A stretch of DNA of 64,000 nt from FEN-1350 sp964386005 (GTDB taxonomy: Bacteria; Planctomycetota; Phycisphaerae; Sedimentisphaerales; Anaerohalosphaeraceae). The translations under genes were made by a program, and so were the position numbers. The notes under the pieces were generated by a model, which had not been told where the DNA came from, ran no database searches, and saw only the letters and a list, made by a program, of their open reading frames with translations. Shown here one piece after another: positions 33,146 through 42,826 of this stretch. Position 1 is the first letter of the stretch, and each line of letters begins with the position of its first letter. The stretch lies in NCBI GenBank assembly GCA_964386005.1, contig CAYLSB010000016.1, forward strand, positions 1-64,000. Reading direction: 5' to 3'.

Positions 33146-35515
33146 ATGGATGAAAAGCACGTCGGAACGATCAGCGCGGAACTGGGCATATCGCCGCAAC
33201 GGGTGTCGGCGACGATTGTGTTGCTGGATGGAGGAGCCACCGTTCCATTCATTTCACGATATCGAAAAGAGGCGACGGAAAGTCTCAATGAAGTGGCGAT
33301 TACGTACATTCGTGATCGAATTGAAACGTTGCGCGAACTGGATCGGCGTCGAAACACCGTGCTGGAATCCATCGACAAACAGGGAAAACTAACCGACGAT
33401 CTTCGCGCCAAGATCCTGGCGGCGCCAACAATGACTGCCCTGGAGGATCTGTACCTGCCGTTTAAGCCCAAACGTCGAACCCGAGCGGCGGTCGCCCGTG
33501 AAAAGGGGCTGGAACCGCTTGCACGGATGATTTTCGATCAGGCCGGGTGCGATCCCACCGTGGAAGCGGAAAGATATTTCAACAAGGAACAAGGCGTCGA
33601 GACCGTCGAAGACGCACTGGCCGGGGCCCGAGATATCATCGCCGAATGGATCAACGAGGATCTATCCGCTCGCGAGTCGATGCGAAAGCTGTATTTTGAA
33701 ACAGGACGATTTGTTTCTAAAATAATCGAAGGCAAGGAACAGGAAGGATACAAGTACAAGGATTACTTCGACTGGACCGAACTCGTGGCCAAAGCGCCAT
33801 CGCATCGCGTGTTGGCCGTGCGCAGAGGAGCCAGAGAAAAAATTCTGGCTGTGCGCGTGGAGGTGGATGAGTCGGAGGCGATTCGGATCCTGGAGGGATT
33901 GCATCTGAAGGCCTTGTGCCCCTCGACCCGCCAGGTCAAGGCGGCGATCGAGGATGGTTTCAAGCGGTTGTTGGGGCCTTCGATGGAGACGGAAGTCCGG
34001 GTTGAAACCAAGCAGAAGGCCGATTTCGTGGCCATCCACATTTTTTCCGAAAACCTTCGCCAATTACTTCTGGCGCCTCCCCTCGGTCAGAAAAATGTGC
34101 TTGCACTGGATCCGGGATACCGAACGGGCTGTAAACTGGTTTGCCTGGACCGACAAGGAAAGCTTGTACGGGATGACATAGCGTACCTGCATCAGTCTCC
34201 GGAACGCAATCAGACCGAGATCGAAAAGATCAAATCACTATGTGAACAATACCAGATCGAAGCCATCGCCGTGGGCAACGGCACCGGCGGCCGGGAGACC
34301 GAAGAATTGATTCGCAAGGCCGATTTCGGACGGGCGATTCCCGTCGTGATGGTTAATGAGAGCGGCGCATCAATCTATTCGGCGTCGCCGGTGGCCCGAG
34401 AAGAATTCCCGGATCGCGACGTTACCGTGCGCGGGGCGGTTTCGATCGGGCGGCGGTTGATGGATCCGTTGGCTGAACTGGTGAAGATCGATCCAAAATC
34501 GATCGGAGTCGGGCAATACCAGCATGAAGTCGATCAACCGAGTCTGAGGAAGTCTCTGGATGATGTGGTCGTCAGTTGTGTTAACAATGTGGGCGTGGAG
34601 ATTAATACCGCCAGCATACAATTGTTGACGTATGTATCAGGATTGGGACCCATTCTGGCGGAGAATATTGTCGGATATCGCAACGACAAGGGCCCCTTCC
34701 AGAGCCGAACGGATTTGTTAAGCGTTCGTGGCATGGGTTCCAAGACGTTCGAACAGTGCGCGGGTTTTCTTCGAGTCCGTAATGGGGTCAATCCCCTCGA
34801 CGCCAGCGCCGTTCATCCGGAAAGTTATCTTGTGGTCGAGGCCATGTGTCGTGATCTGAACTGTTCGATAACGGATCTAATGAGCAATCCGTCGATTCGC
34901 GAGGGAATCACACTGGAAAAATATGTCAACGAGAAGATCGGATTGCCCACCTTGTTGGATATTCAAGCGGAGTTGGCCAAGCCGGGTCGCGATCCGCGAG
35001 ATCAGTTTGATCCGGTTGCATTTTCGGAAAGCGTCCATACGGTTGAAGACCTCCAACGGGGGATGAAGCTGCCGGGGGTGGTGACCAATATTACGGCGTT
35101 CGGCGTGTTTGTGGATATTGGGGTGCATCAGGATGGCCTGGTCCATATCAGTCAGTTGTCGAACCATTTTGTCAAAGATCCGGCCGCTGTCGTGAAAGTT
35201 CATCAAAAAGTGATGGTCACCGTCCTGGATGTCGATGCGGACCGTAAACGGATCGGCCTGACGATGAAGGAGCTTGGAAAACCCGCTGAGACTCCATCGA
35301 CACCAAAACCCCCAAAACCGAAAACCGATTCCAGACCCAAACAAGATGGCAAGTCTCCAATCGGAATCCCCCCCCATCCGGATAGGCCCACAAACAAGAC
35401 CCCCAAACCGCGACCGGCCGGCAAGCCGGGTAAAGCCCCTCTTCCACCCAAACTCCCCAAGGGACAAGAACCGTTCGGAGAGCGATTGGGATTGGTCTGG
35501 CCATCGGGGAAATAA
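33146..35515 (+). CDS. tex: Tex-family RNA-binding protein
   Basis: Cytoplasmic S1-domain protein related to Tex, thought to affect transcription and RNA handling. The 789-residue product starts with the Tex N-terminal fold (FISRYRKEATESLNE). It carries the YqgF-like core (LALDPGYRTGCKLVCLD, AIAVGNGTGGRETEEL), the conserved VNESGASIYSAS, the helix-hairpin-helix region (GLGPILAENIVGYR) and an S1 domain (LPGVVTNITAFGVFVDIGVHQDGLVHIS, about 640-710). The last 70 residues are an unusual Pro/Lys-rich tail. Gene order gives no further clue. It is followed by a 150-base gap. Confidence 0.95.
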   Translation: MDEKHVGTISAELGISPQRVSATIVLLDGGATVPFISRYRKEATESLNEVAITYIRDRIETLRELDRRRNTVLESIDKQGKLTDDLRAKILAAPTMTALEDLYLPFKPKRRTRAAVAREKGLEPLARMIFDQAGCDPTVEAERYFNKEQGVETVEDALAGARDIIAEWINEDLSARESMRKLYFETGRFVSKIIEGKEQEGYKYKDYFDWTELVAKAPSHRVLAVRRGAREKILAVRVEVDESEAIRILEGLHLKALCPSTRQVKAAIEDGFKRLLGPSMETEVRVETKQKADFVAIHIFSENLRQLLLAPPLGQKNVLALDPGYRTGCKLVCLDRQGKLVRDDIAYLHQSPERNQTEIEKIKSLCEQYQIEAIAVGNGTGGRETEELIRKADFGRAIPVVMVNESGASIYSASPVAREEFPDRDVTVRGAVSIGRRLMDPLAELVKIDPKSIGVGQYQHEVDQPSLRKSLDDVVVSCVNNVGVEINTASIQLLTYVSGLGPILAENIVGYRNDKGPFQSRTDLLSVRGMGSKTFEQCAGFLRVRNGVNPLDASAVHPESYLVVEAMCRDLNCSITDLMSNPSIREGITLEKYVNEKIGLPTLLDIQAELAKPGRDPRDQFDPVAFSESVHTVEDLQRGMKLPGVVTNITAFGVFVDIGVHQDGLVHISQLSNHFVKDPAAVVKVHQKVMVTVLDVDADRKRIGLTMKELGKPAETPSTPKPPKPKTDSRPKQDGKSPIGIPPHPDRPTNKTPKPRPAGKPGKAPLPPKLPKGQEPFGERLGLVWPSGK

Positions 35516-35665
35516 TCTGGATTGATCCAACCGAAAACGTTACTCGTCATGATCAATTGATTGGGACAGAAAAAGGAACCAACGGTAACAAAACCGTAAC
35601 ACGGCGATGGACAATGTACTGTGTCGGAATGAGTCGTACAGTAAATCTTTTAAGGAGACACAGTC

Positions 35666-38600
35666 ATGAAAACAAAATGGATCATCATTCTTACAGCGAT
35701 TGGCATCGTGATACCGCTGGATGCGGCCGCGACCAAGCCGGTGAGCGTGGAACTTCGCGAAGCCCGCTACACCGAGGAGATGAAGGGTGATCTCGATCAG
35801 GCGATCAAGCTGTATGAAAAGATCGCATTCAACGCCGAAGCGGATCGCCGGTATATTGCCGAGGCCATCTATCGATTGGGGACCTGCTATGCCAAGAAGG
35901 GCCAGATCGACAAGGCCCAGGCACAATTTCGGCAGGTAATATCCCGCTATGCCGATGAGGCCGAATTTGTCGCCAAGTCGCAAAATGAATTGGCGAAAAT
36001 TGAAGGCCGCATGGATACGGTCGTGGCACAAGCCGTCCAAATGATTTCCACCTGTGCCGAGGGCGATCCTCGTGTAAAGACCGCGATGGAGTCGCTTCAA
36101 GGGCACGAGGCCACCGACGTGGTCCCTGAGTTGATAAAACATCTGGATTCAAAAATCGATACAATCCGTCGAGCGGCGATCTATATCCTTTGGCGGGGTC
36201 AAATTGTAGATATCCAGCCCGCGGGGGCCAAACTCATCGAACTATGTAAGTACCCGGAAGAGTATACTCGGGGTATGGCGGCGCTGGCGTTGGGCCAGAA
36301 CAAAATCGGTTCCGCGTATGATACGTTGTGCGCCATGACTTTATCGGATATGAGTCCCTATGCACGGCGGTGTGGAGCGTATGCTCTGGGACTTCTGGGA
36401 AAACCGGAAGCCAAATCGATTCTTGAAAAGGCCGCCCAGGATTCCGACAGCATGGTCAGCGGCAACGCAAAGGCGGCATTGGAAATGCTCGGTCAACCCA
36501 CGGCCGTGGCCACTGTGCCAAATCCTTCAGGGCAAATCGTTACCGATGAACCCGTCGTAATCAAAACAACGCCAACGACGTATGCGGACGATGTATCGGC
36601 AAACCTCAACCAGCTTAGCGTAACATTTAATCAGGTCATGATCGAAGTTAATTTTTCGTGGGTGACCTGGGATGGTCCGTTTCCGGAAACAACTGGAAAA
36701 CCCTTCTTTGATTCAACGAAAAGAACATGCACTTTGCCCGTGAAACTGGAACCGGGAAAGGCCTACATCGTCGGGATTAATATCGGTAGATTTAATAGTT
36801 TCCAGAGCCACGATGGTGTCACCGCAAGACCCTATGCCCTGGTCTTCGCCACGAAGGGTACAGATGGAAAACCGACTCCGATCCCGCAGGATTTGCTCAA
36901 TCGCGCCAAGCAGGTCAATGACGCGGTGGCATCCTACATCGAAGAATCCCGAAAAGAAGCAGCAACCGAAACTAAAACATCGGTACAGGAACTGGCTATT
37001 GATGACGGCAAATCCGCAGGAAAGCTGAGCATCAGCGGCGGCGGTCACGCCGTGAAATTCGCCTGTCCTGAGGATCGCGGAATCCTGCGGGCGGTCAAGA
37101 TTTACGGCTCGCGATATGGTACGGCCGAAGCCCCCAAGGAAAACTTCCATGTCTGGGTATGTGACGAACAAAATAAGATCCTCAAGGATTATTCTTTCCC
37201 CTATAGCAAATTCGTCCGGGGGCGCGAAAAGTGGGTACTCCTTCCAATGGGGGATTTTGCGGTCCCAAAACAGTTTGTGATCTTTGTCGGATTCAATCCC
37301 GAACAATCGAAAGGCGTTTATGTCCATTATGATAGTCAATCTTCCGGAAAATCTTTGAAGGGACTACCGACCTCCCCGACAGAGGATTTCGGAACGGGTG
37401 ACTGGATGATCCGCGCCATGGTGGCAGGTCAGAAATCCGGAAGTAAATCCATTTCAAAATCCGACACGATTTCCAGCGCGGACCTGCAAACGTTAATCGA
37501 TTCGGCCAAACCCGATGATACCATAATAGTATCGGAGGGCATATATACGGAACCGATACACGTTACAAAATCGGTTACAATCCGCGGAGTAAATCGGGCC
37601 GGATGCATCATTCAAACGACGGCAAACAAGCCGGCGATTCTGGTGGATACCCAAAACAAGGGAAGAGTCAATATCGAAAACCTCACAGTCAAATGGCAGT
37701 TGGCCACAAGCGACAAGAACACCGAGCATCCTTTCGCTGTGGGTTTCAAAGACTCCAAAGGCAGAATCGCAAATTGCAGCTTTATTCCCCTGGGAAATCC
37801 TCAGCAATCACCGGTGGCGGTACAATCGATGGGTTTCTCCGATTTGGAAATCACAACGTGCCGGTTTCAGGGATTCGAATACGTAATCTGTTTTGGCGAC
37901 GGCACAACCGGTACCCTGGAAGACAGTCTTGTCATGGACTGCGGTCATCAGGGGGTTATCCTTTACACTGGAACGAAAGCAACGATTCAAGGGAATGTGT
38001 TCACGGGTTCAGGGTATCATGCGGTACGTAATACCGGGGGCACGCTTACCCTGCAGGATAATCTGATCATCCATAATAAAAATCGCGGGGTGTACCTGGG
38101 CAATAAGAGCAGCAGCGGCGTCATTCGGAATAACTTGATTGTCCAAAATGCCACGGGAATCAATGGATTCGCCAGTTCAAAATACCTGATCGAAAACAAC
38201 GTGATCGTTGACAGTTCCTATGCAGGAATCGCCATGGATGAATCGTGCCACCTGAGGATTCAGAATAATATTCTTCAAGGCAACGAACTGGGCATCGCCA
38301 TGTTTGCCCGAGGCGAAGCCGGAGGGAATACGTGCGGGAAGAATACCTTCTGGAAGAACAAGAAAGATTCGGATAATTTTTCGCTGCCCGCCGATTCGAT
38401 TATGGAAGACCCCCGATTCTCTTCAACCGGGACAGGTGATTATTCCCTCATGGATGGCTCATCCAAGACAGGCCGGCATGGATTAATAAATCCGGAGATT
38501 CATGTTCGTTTGTGGAAACGATGGCAAAACAGAGCGTCGGAAAACGAACCCTTCGGCGAATCATCCCGTCAGGGAACCGTGCCCTCCCCCGTATCGACAA

Positions 38601-39082
38601 TATCCCTTGAAGACAAGAAGGAAGGGGAAAGGTTACGTTCACAGGCCTGGTCATTCTGGCAGCAACAGAAATTCGCCGAGGCCGAGCCGCTGTTTCAACA
38701 ATCCATCGAAAAAGATCCTACCAACGCAAACGCATGGAATGGATTGGGTTGGTCTCAGTTCAACCTTGGCAAGCCGTTGGCCGCAAAAGAGGCCTTCACT
38801 GCATGTGTTGAGATCGATCCCAAGCAAGGTGCCGCATGGAATGGACTGGGCTGGATCGCCAAGGGACAGGAACACGTTGACGAAGCGATTCAGAGCTGGG
38901 AACAGGCCGTCCGGGTATTACCGGAAGGGACCGCGGCGATGAACGGCCTTGCGACGACCTATTTGGAGAAAATGGACTATGTCAAGGCCGCCCAGTATTA
39001 TCAGATGTGGTTGAAAGTAGAACCGAACAACGGTGACGCCAAGGCCGGGCTTGAAAAGGCCAATAGCGGGAACAAAAAGTAA
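35666..39082 (+). CDS. Secreted TPR/HEAT/beta-helix multi-domain protein
   Basis: The 1138-residue product has a signal peptide (first about 22 residues) and TPR-like helices (about 25-115). HEAT-like repeats follow (about 130-275: VVPELIKHLDSKIDTIRRAA), then a Big_5/Ig-like segment (about 290-400). Next comes a beta-sandwich region (about 430-585) and a right-handed parallel beta-helix (about 610-930) that begins LQTLIDSAKPDDTIIVSEG and continues with IRGV, IENNVIV and IQNNIL rungs. Two or three TPRs (about 1000-1138) close it. No catalytic residues were recognised. Its stop is just before a histidine kinase gene whose sensor region is also TPR-like, so it may supply or shape that kinase's signal. 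Confidence 0.8.
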   Translation: MKTKWIIILTAIGIVIPLDAAATKPVSVELREARYTEEMKGDLDQAIKLYEKIAFNAEADRRYIAEAIYRLGTCYAKKGQIDKAQAQFRQVISRYADEAEFVAKSQNELAKIEGRMDTVVAQAVQMISTCAEGDPRVKTAMESLQGHEATDVVPELIKHLDSKIDTIRRAAIYILWRGQIVDIQPAGAKLIELCKYPEEYTRGMAALALGQNKIGSAYDTLCAMTLSDMSPYARRCGAYALGLLGKPEAKSILEKAAQDSDSMVSGNAKAALEMLGQPTAVATVPNPSGQIVTDEPVVIKTTPTTYADDVSANLNQLSVTFNQVMIEVNFSWVTWDGPFPETTGKPFFDSTKRTCTLPVKLEPGKAYIVGINIGRFNSFQSHDGVTARPYALVFATKGTDGKPTPIPQDLLNRAKQVNDAVASYIEESRKEAATETKTSVQELAIDDGKSAGKLSISGGGHAVKFACPEDRGILRAVKIYGSRYGTAEAPKENFHVWVCDEQNKILKDYSFPYSKFVRGREKWVLLPMGDFAVPKQFVIFVGFNPEQSKGVYVHYDSQSSGKSLKGLPTSPTEDFGTGDWMIRAMVAGQKSGSKSISKSDTISSADLQTLIDSAKPDDTIIVSEGIYTEPIHVTKSVTIRGVNRAGCIIQTTANKPAILVDTQNKGRVNIENLTVKWQLATSDKNTEHPFAVGFKDSKGRIANCSFIPLGNPQQSPVAVQSMGFSDLEITTCRFQGFEYVICFGDGTTGTLEDSLVMDCGHQGVILYTGTKATIQGNVFTGSGYHAVRNTGGTLTLQDNLIIHNKNRGVYLGNKSSSGVIRNNLIVQNATGINGFASSKYLIENNVIVDSSYAGIAMDESCHLRIQNNILQGNELGIAMFARGEAGGNTCGKNTFWKNKKDSDNFSLPADSIMEDPRFSSTGTGDYSLMDGSSKTGRHGLINPEIHVRLWKRWQNRASENEPFGESSRQGTVPSPVSTISLEDKKEGERLRSQAWSFWQQQKFAEAEPLFQQSIEKDPTNANAWNGLGWSQFNLGKPLAAKEAFTACVEIDPKQGAAWNGLGWIAKGQEHVDEAIQSWEQAVRVLPEGTAAMNGLATTYLEKMDYVKAAQYYQMWLKVEPNNGDAKAGLEKANSGNKK

Positions 39083-39083
39083 A

Positions 39084-41132
39084 TTGTATGGATATTCCGT
39101 GCCCAGACAGATAACAGGTCAATCCGGTTCGGGCCAATTGCGGTGGGTGGTATTACTGCTATCCATAGTCGTAATCCTGCCCACCGTCTGTCTGCTATGG
39201 TTCATGATCCAGACGATGCGGAACGAACGTCTGGCCGTCCGGCAGAAGTTAATCGATGTCTATGATGACCAGCTTCGTCAACCCATCAATACAATGAACC
39301 AGACAATATGGAAACCCTTTTCCGATACGGTTTCCGTAATAGCTTCGGATACGAATTCACTCAGGATTCCCGGATCTCTGAATTCATGGCCCGCACCGGT
39401 TTCGTCCATTGCCGAAAGCGTCGTACTCTATGATTCATCGGGAACTCCGGTTTACCCCATAATACCGGATCGCAATGAGCCGATGGAGAATTTCTCCGAG
39501 CTGTTTGAAAGGGCCGGCGAGTCTGAATTCATGCACGATCAGCCCCTGGAAGCGATAAAAATTTATACCGAGATCATAGCCAAAAGCCGTGATGATTACA
39601 CCCTGCGACTGGCAACGATTGGACAGATTCGCTGCTATCGGACATTGGGCAACCTCGGCCGAGCCGAATCGCTCTGCCGGAATCTGGCCTATGATGAGAA
39701 GAATCCCCCGACAACTCCCGAATCGGTTCGTTTGACGGCCGAAGCCAGAGTCCTCCTGATCGAACTGGCCCAAGACAAGACGGCTGCCCTTCGGGATCTT
39801 CATGCGGCGGCGATACAAACCGATCCGCTAAATCCGATCTATCTTGCGATGGATTCGTCAACTCGGATTTTCCTTCTCACAAAGGCGACTGAACTGGCTC
39901 AATCCGTCAGTCCCAGCTCACCGGAAATTGCGGAATGGATCATTCGGGCGGAAAATCTGATTCGTATTGAATCCCTGGCTCAGAGGGCTGTTCAGGCCCT
40001 TTCATCGGCGAGAGATTGGACGAGTCAAGCCGGCCGATGGTTTGCGATTCCTGACGGCGACAACCTGTATGGATTCTGCCATAGTAATAATATCCGGACG
40101 ATCCTGATCCTCTCCAGTCGATCGCGCCTGGAAGGAATACTTGACCGGGAAATTCCGTGGAGCGATTCCTCCGATCTGAATCGAATGTTTGTTGACCCAT
40201 CGACACAAATCGGGAACCGAACATCGGAAGGTAATCGTCTGCTGAGTATTCCCCTCGGTGATTTTTTTCCGGATTGGGTGGTCGAGGTCTATCTGATGGA
40301 TGGAGGATTGTTCGACAAGGCGGCACAACGGCAAGTCACGGTTTATCTATGGGGCGGCATCCTGGTCATTGTCGTCATTCTGTTGGCCGGAGCGATGGCA
40401 ATCCAGGGAGTCGGACGCCAAATTCGGCTGAATCGACTGAAAAATGATTTCGTCGCGACCGTAACACACGAACTGAAGACCCCCCTTTCATCGATGCGGA
40501 TGTTGGTGGATACATTATTGGAAGGACGATACCGAGACCAGCAGCAGGTCCGCGAATACCTGGAGCTGATCTCGCGGGAGAATCAGCGGCTCAGTCGAAT
40601 GATTGAGAATTTTCTGACGTTTTCGAGAATGGAGAGAAACAAATACGCTTTTTCTGCGAAACCGTGCGATGCAAGAACCATCGTCTCGGCGGCCGTCGAA
40701 GTGGTTGATAATCGGTTTGAACATGCAGGAGTCCGATTTTCTCAGTCGATTGAAGATGCACCCGGATCCATTCATATCGATAGCGATGCGATGGTTACGG
40801 TTCTGGTCAACCTGTTGGATAACGCGTTCAAATACTCCGGCGACATCAAAGAGATTTCTCTGCGGGTTTTCAGCGAGCCGACATGGATATTTTTTGAAGT
40901 CAAGGATAACGGCCGCGGTATGACCCGGAAAGTGATGCGGCGAATCTTCGACCGGTTTTATCAGGCCGATCCGCATTTGAACCGTACGGCGGAAGGGTGC
41001 GGACTCGGACTCAGTATCGTAGAGTATATCGTCAAAGCACACGACGGTCGAGTGGATGTTGACAGCACGCCGGGTAAAGGCAGTACGTTCACGGTCCGGA
41101 TTCCCAACAAACAAACAGCCAAGCAGGTCTAA
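39084..41132 (+). CDS. Membrane histidine kinase with large extracytoplasmic sensor
   Basis: Sensor kinase of roughly 680 residues. One membrane span is near residues 17-40 and a second near 420-443, enclosing about 380 residues with TPR-like helices (EAIKIYTEIIAKSRDDYTLR). The cytoplasmic part has the phospho-accepting His in VTHELKTPLSSMRM and an HATPase domain with NLLDNAFKYS, VKDNGRGM and GCGLGLSI. The start is uncertain: an ATG at 39033 overlaps the previous gene by 50 bases, and GTG 39099 is also possible. I use TTG 39084, two bases after that gene's stop. The response regulator gene follows after three bases. Confidence 0.9.
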   Translation: MYGYSVPRQITGQSGSGQLRWVVLLLSIVVILPTVCLLWFMIQTMRNERLAVRQKLIDVYDDQLRQPINTMNQTIWKPFSDTVSVIASDTNSLRIPGSLNSWPAPVSSIAESVVLYDSSGTPVYPIIPDRNEPMENFSELFERAGESEFMHDQPLEAIKIYTEIIAKSRDDYTLRLATIGQIRCYRTLGNLGRAESLCRNLAYDEKNPPTTPESVRLTAEARVLLIELAQDKTAALRDLHAAAIQTDPLNPIYLAMDSSTRIFLLTKATELAQSVSPSSPEIAEWIIRAENLIRIESLAQRAVQALSSARDWTSQAGRWFAIPDGDNLYGFCHSNNIRTILILSSRSRLEGILDREIPWSDSSDLNRMFVDPSTQIGNRTSEGNRLLSIPLGDFFPDWVVEVYLMDGGLFDKAAQRQVTVYLWGGILVIVVILLAGAMAIQGVGRQIRLNRLKNDFVATVTHELKTPLSSMRMLVDTLLEGRYRDQQQVREYLELISRENQRLSRMIENFLTFSRMERNKYAFSAKPCDARTIVSAAVEVVDNRFEHAGVRFSQSIEDAPGSIHIDSDAMVTVLVNLLDNAFKYSGDIKEISLRVFSEPTWIFFEVKDNGRGMTRKVMRRIFDRFYQADPHLNRTAEGCGLGLSIVEYIVKAHDGRVDVDSTPGKGSTFTVRIPNKQTAKQV

Positions 41133-41135
41133 GCC

Positions 41136-41825
41136 ATGGAAACGGTTTTGATTATCGAAGATGATCCGACGATGCTTCGAGGCCTGAAGGATAACTTCGA
41201 ATTCAAGGGGTACAAGGTCATGACGGCCACCGACGGCGAGGCGGGCCTGAACAAGGCCATAAACGACAAGCCGGACCTGATTGTCCTCGACATCATGCTT
41301 CCGCGAATCAACGGCTATGAGGTCTGCCGGATGATCCGCGAACAGAAACTCGATATGCCAATCCTGATGCTCACGGCCAAGGGACAGGAGTCGGATATCC
41401 TGTTGGGACTCAACCTCGGCGCCGACGATTACATCACAAAACCTTTCAGCATCAAGGAACTGTTGGCGCGAGCCAACGCCTTTTTGCGCCGGCGAAGGCA
41501 AGAAGAAGCCAGGGTGTATCCGTTCGGGGATTGCCGACTGGATATCGAAGCCAGAACCCTGACCCGTAAGGGAAAACCGGTGGAACTGTCCCCCAAGGAA
41601 TTCAAATTGCTGGAGTATTTCCTGAAGCATCCCGGTCGGGCTTTGACGCGGGATGATATTCTCAACGCCGTATGGGGATACGATTGTTTTGTCACATCCC
41701 GGAGCATCGACCGGTTCGTCAATACCCTGCGAATCAAGATCGAACGCGATCGGCATAATCCGCGATATATCCTGACAATCCGCGAGATCGGTTACAAGTT
41801 TGAGCCGGATGAACCGAAGGAATGA
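41136..41825 (+). CDS. OmpR-family response regulator
   Basis: A 229-residue DNA-binding regulator. The receiver domain (about 1-118) has IEDDP, the phospho-acceptor Asp in LIVLDIMLPRING, Thr in LMLTAKGQ and Lys in YITKPFS. The winged-helix domain (about 130-225) has SPKEFKLLEYF and GRALTRDDIL, then SRSIDRFVNTLRIKI. It follows its kinase by three bases, so the two form one two-component unit with the secreted multi-domain protein gene just upstream. It ends 40 bases from the convergent rhomboid gene. Confidence 0.95.
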   Translation: METVLIIEDDPTMLRGLKDNFEFKGYKVMTATDGEAGLNKAINDKPDLIVLDIMLPRINGYEVCRMIREQKLDMPILMLTAKGQESDILLGLNLGADDYITKPFSIKELLARANAFLRRRRQEEARVYPFGDCRLDIEARTLTRKGKPVELSPKEFKLLEYFLKHPGRALTRDDILNAVWGYDCFVTSRSIDRFVNTLRIKIERDRHNPRYILTIREIGYKFEPDEPKE

Positions 41826-41865
41826 GGCCACCGGCCGCTAAACCAATGACGGGAAAACCACATAA

Positions 41866-42708
41866 TCAAGATTTACGGCTTTCTTGTTCCCGCTGGGTGG
41901 CTTTTTTGAGAATCCGCTTTTCCCGCCATGTCAGACTCTGGATTCCGTTGGCATGGACCTTGTCAAGAATCCGATCCACATCGACTCGGAATTGCCGTTC
42001 CTTTTCCAGATTTTTTTCCCATTGCGTCTTGGCCGACTTGAAACGAATCTTGTCCATCCACGGCCGCCAGACCACATACGCCGCCCCCACGGCCATCCCC
42101 GCCAGATGAGCCGCCTCGCCCCCGGCGTTTTGGCCGCCGAGAAAGTTGAGAACGCTAAAGACAACCAGAAGGATCGCTAACACCGAAAGGGGAATCGGAA
42201 ATATTCCCATAACGAAAACTCGTAGATTGGGAAATAGGATCGCGCCCGCGGCTAACATTCCATAGATCGCACCCGATGCACCGACCATTACCCCGGGTTC
42301 AAGAATCCGAAAGAGAACCAATATTATATAGAGGATTCCCCCCGCGGCTCCACAGGCCAGATAAAAAAATGCAAATCGCCGACTGCCCCACATCTGCTCG
42401 AGCATTGGGCCAAAAAAAAACAAAACGAGCATATTAAAAAAGACGTGAAAGATACCACCATGGAGAAACTGATAGGTAATCGGTCGCCAGAGTTGAATCA
42501 TGTGAAAGGAGGATATCGGCAACACAGAAAACCATTCATAAAGGAATCGACTCAACGTCTGAATCAAAAAACCGGGGATAAAAATCACGATATTGGCGAT
42601 GAGAAGCCAGCGGACCACCGGCGTTACCGATGGAAAAAGATGTCGCATCGAATACCCAAAGGGAGACGATTGTTGTTCCCGATTGTAATGACGATCGTAA
42701 AATCCCAT
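41866..42708 (-). CDS. Rhomboid-family intramembrane serine protease
   Basis: Membrane protease of 280 residues with about six spans. The catalytic Ser lies in GASGAIYGM and the His in AAHLAGMAVGA, as in rhomboids of GlpG type. The conserved HGGIFHVFFNML segment in the N-terminal half is also present. The C-terminus is a charged tail (about 210-280) with basic and acidic residues, outside the core. The substrate is not known. It lies convergent with the response regulator and divergent from the bioF-like gene, 118 bases away. Confidence 0.92.
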   Translation of the reverse strand: MGFYDRHYNREQQSSPFGYSMRHLFPSVTPVVRWLLIANIVIFIPGFLIQTLSRFLYEWFSVLPISSFHMIQLWRPITYQFLHGGIFHVFFNMLVLFFFGPMLEQMWGSRRFAFFYLACGAAGGILYIILVLFRILEPGVMVGASGAIYGMLAAGAILFPNLRVFVMGIFPIPLSVLAILLVVFSVLNFLGGQNAGGEAAHLAGMAVGAAYVVWRPWMDKIRFKSAKTQWEKNLEKERQFRVDVDRILDKVHANGIQSLTWREKRILKKATQREQESRKS

Positions 42709-42826
42709 TCAATCGCTTTCTTCTGTTCACAAACCAATAAATATCTTATCATTTCTGCGGTAGAAATGCCGTTACACGGGATCAGTATAACCGAATGATT
42801 GAGCAATTTCAAGCCGGGAATCCATT

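Noticed and set aside
40515..41831. 438-codon minus-strand frame
   Set aside because: Opposite both the kinase and its regulator; no domain was recognised.
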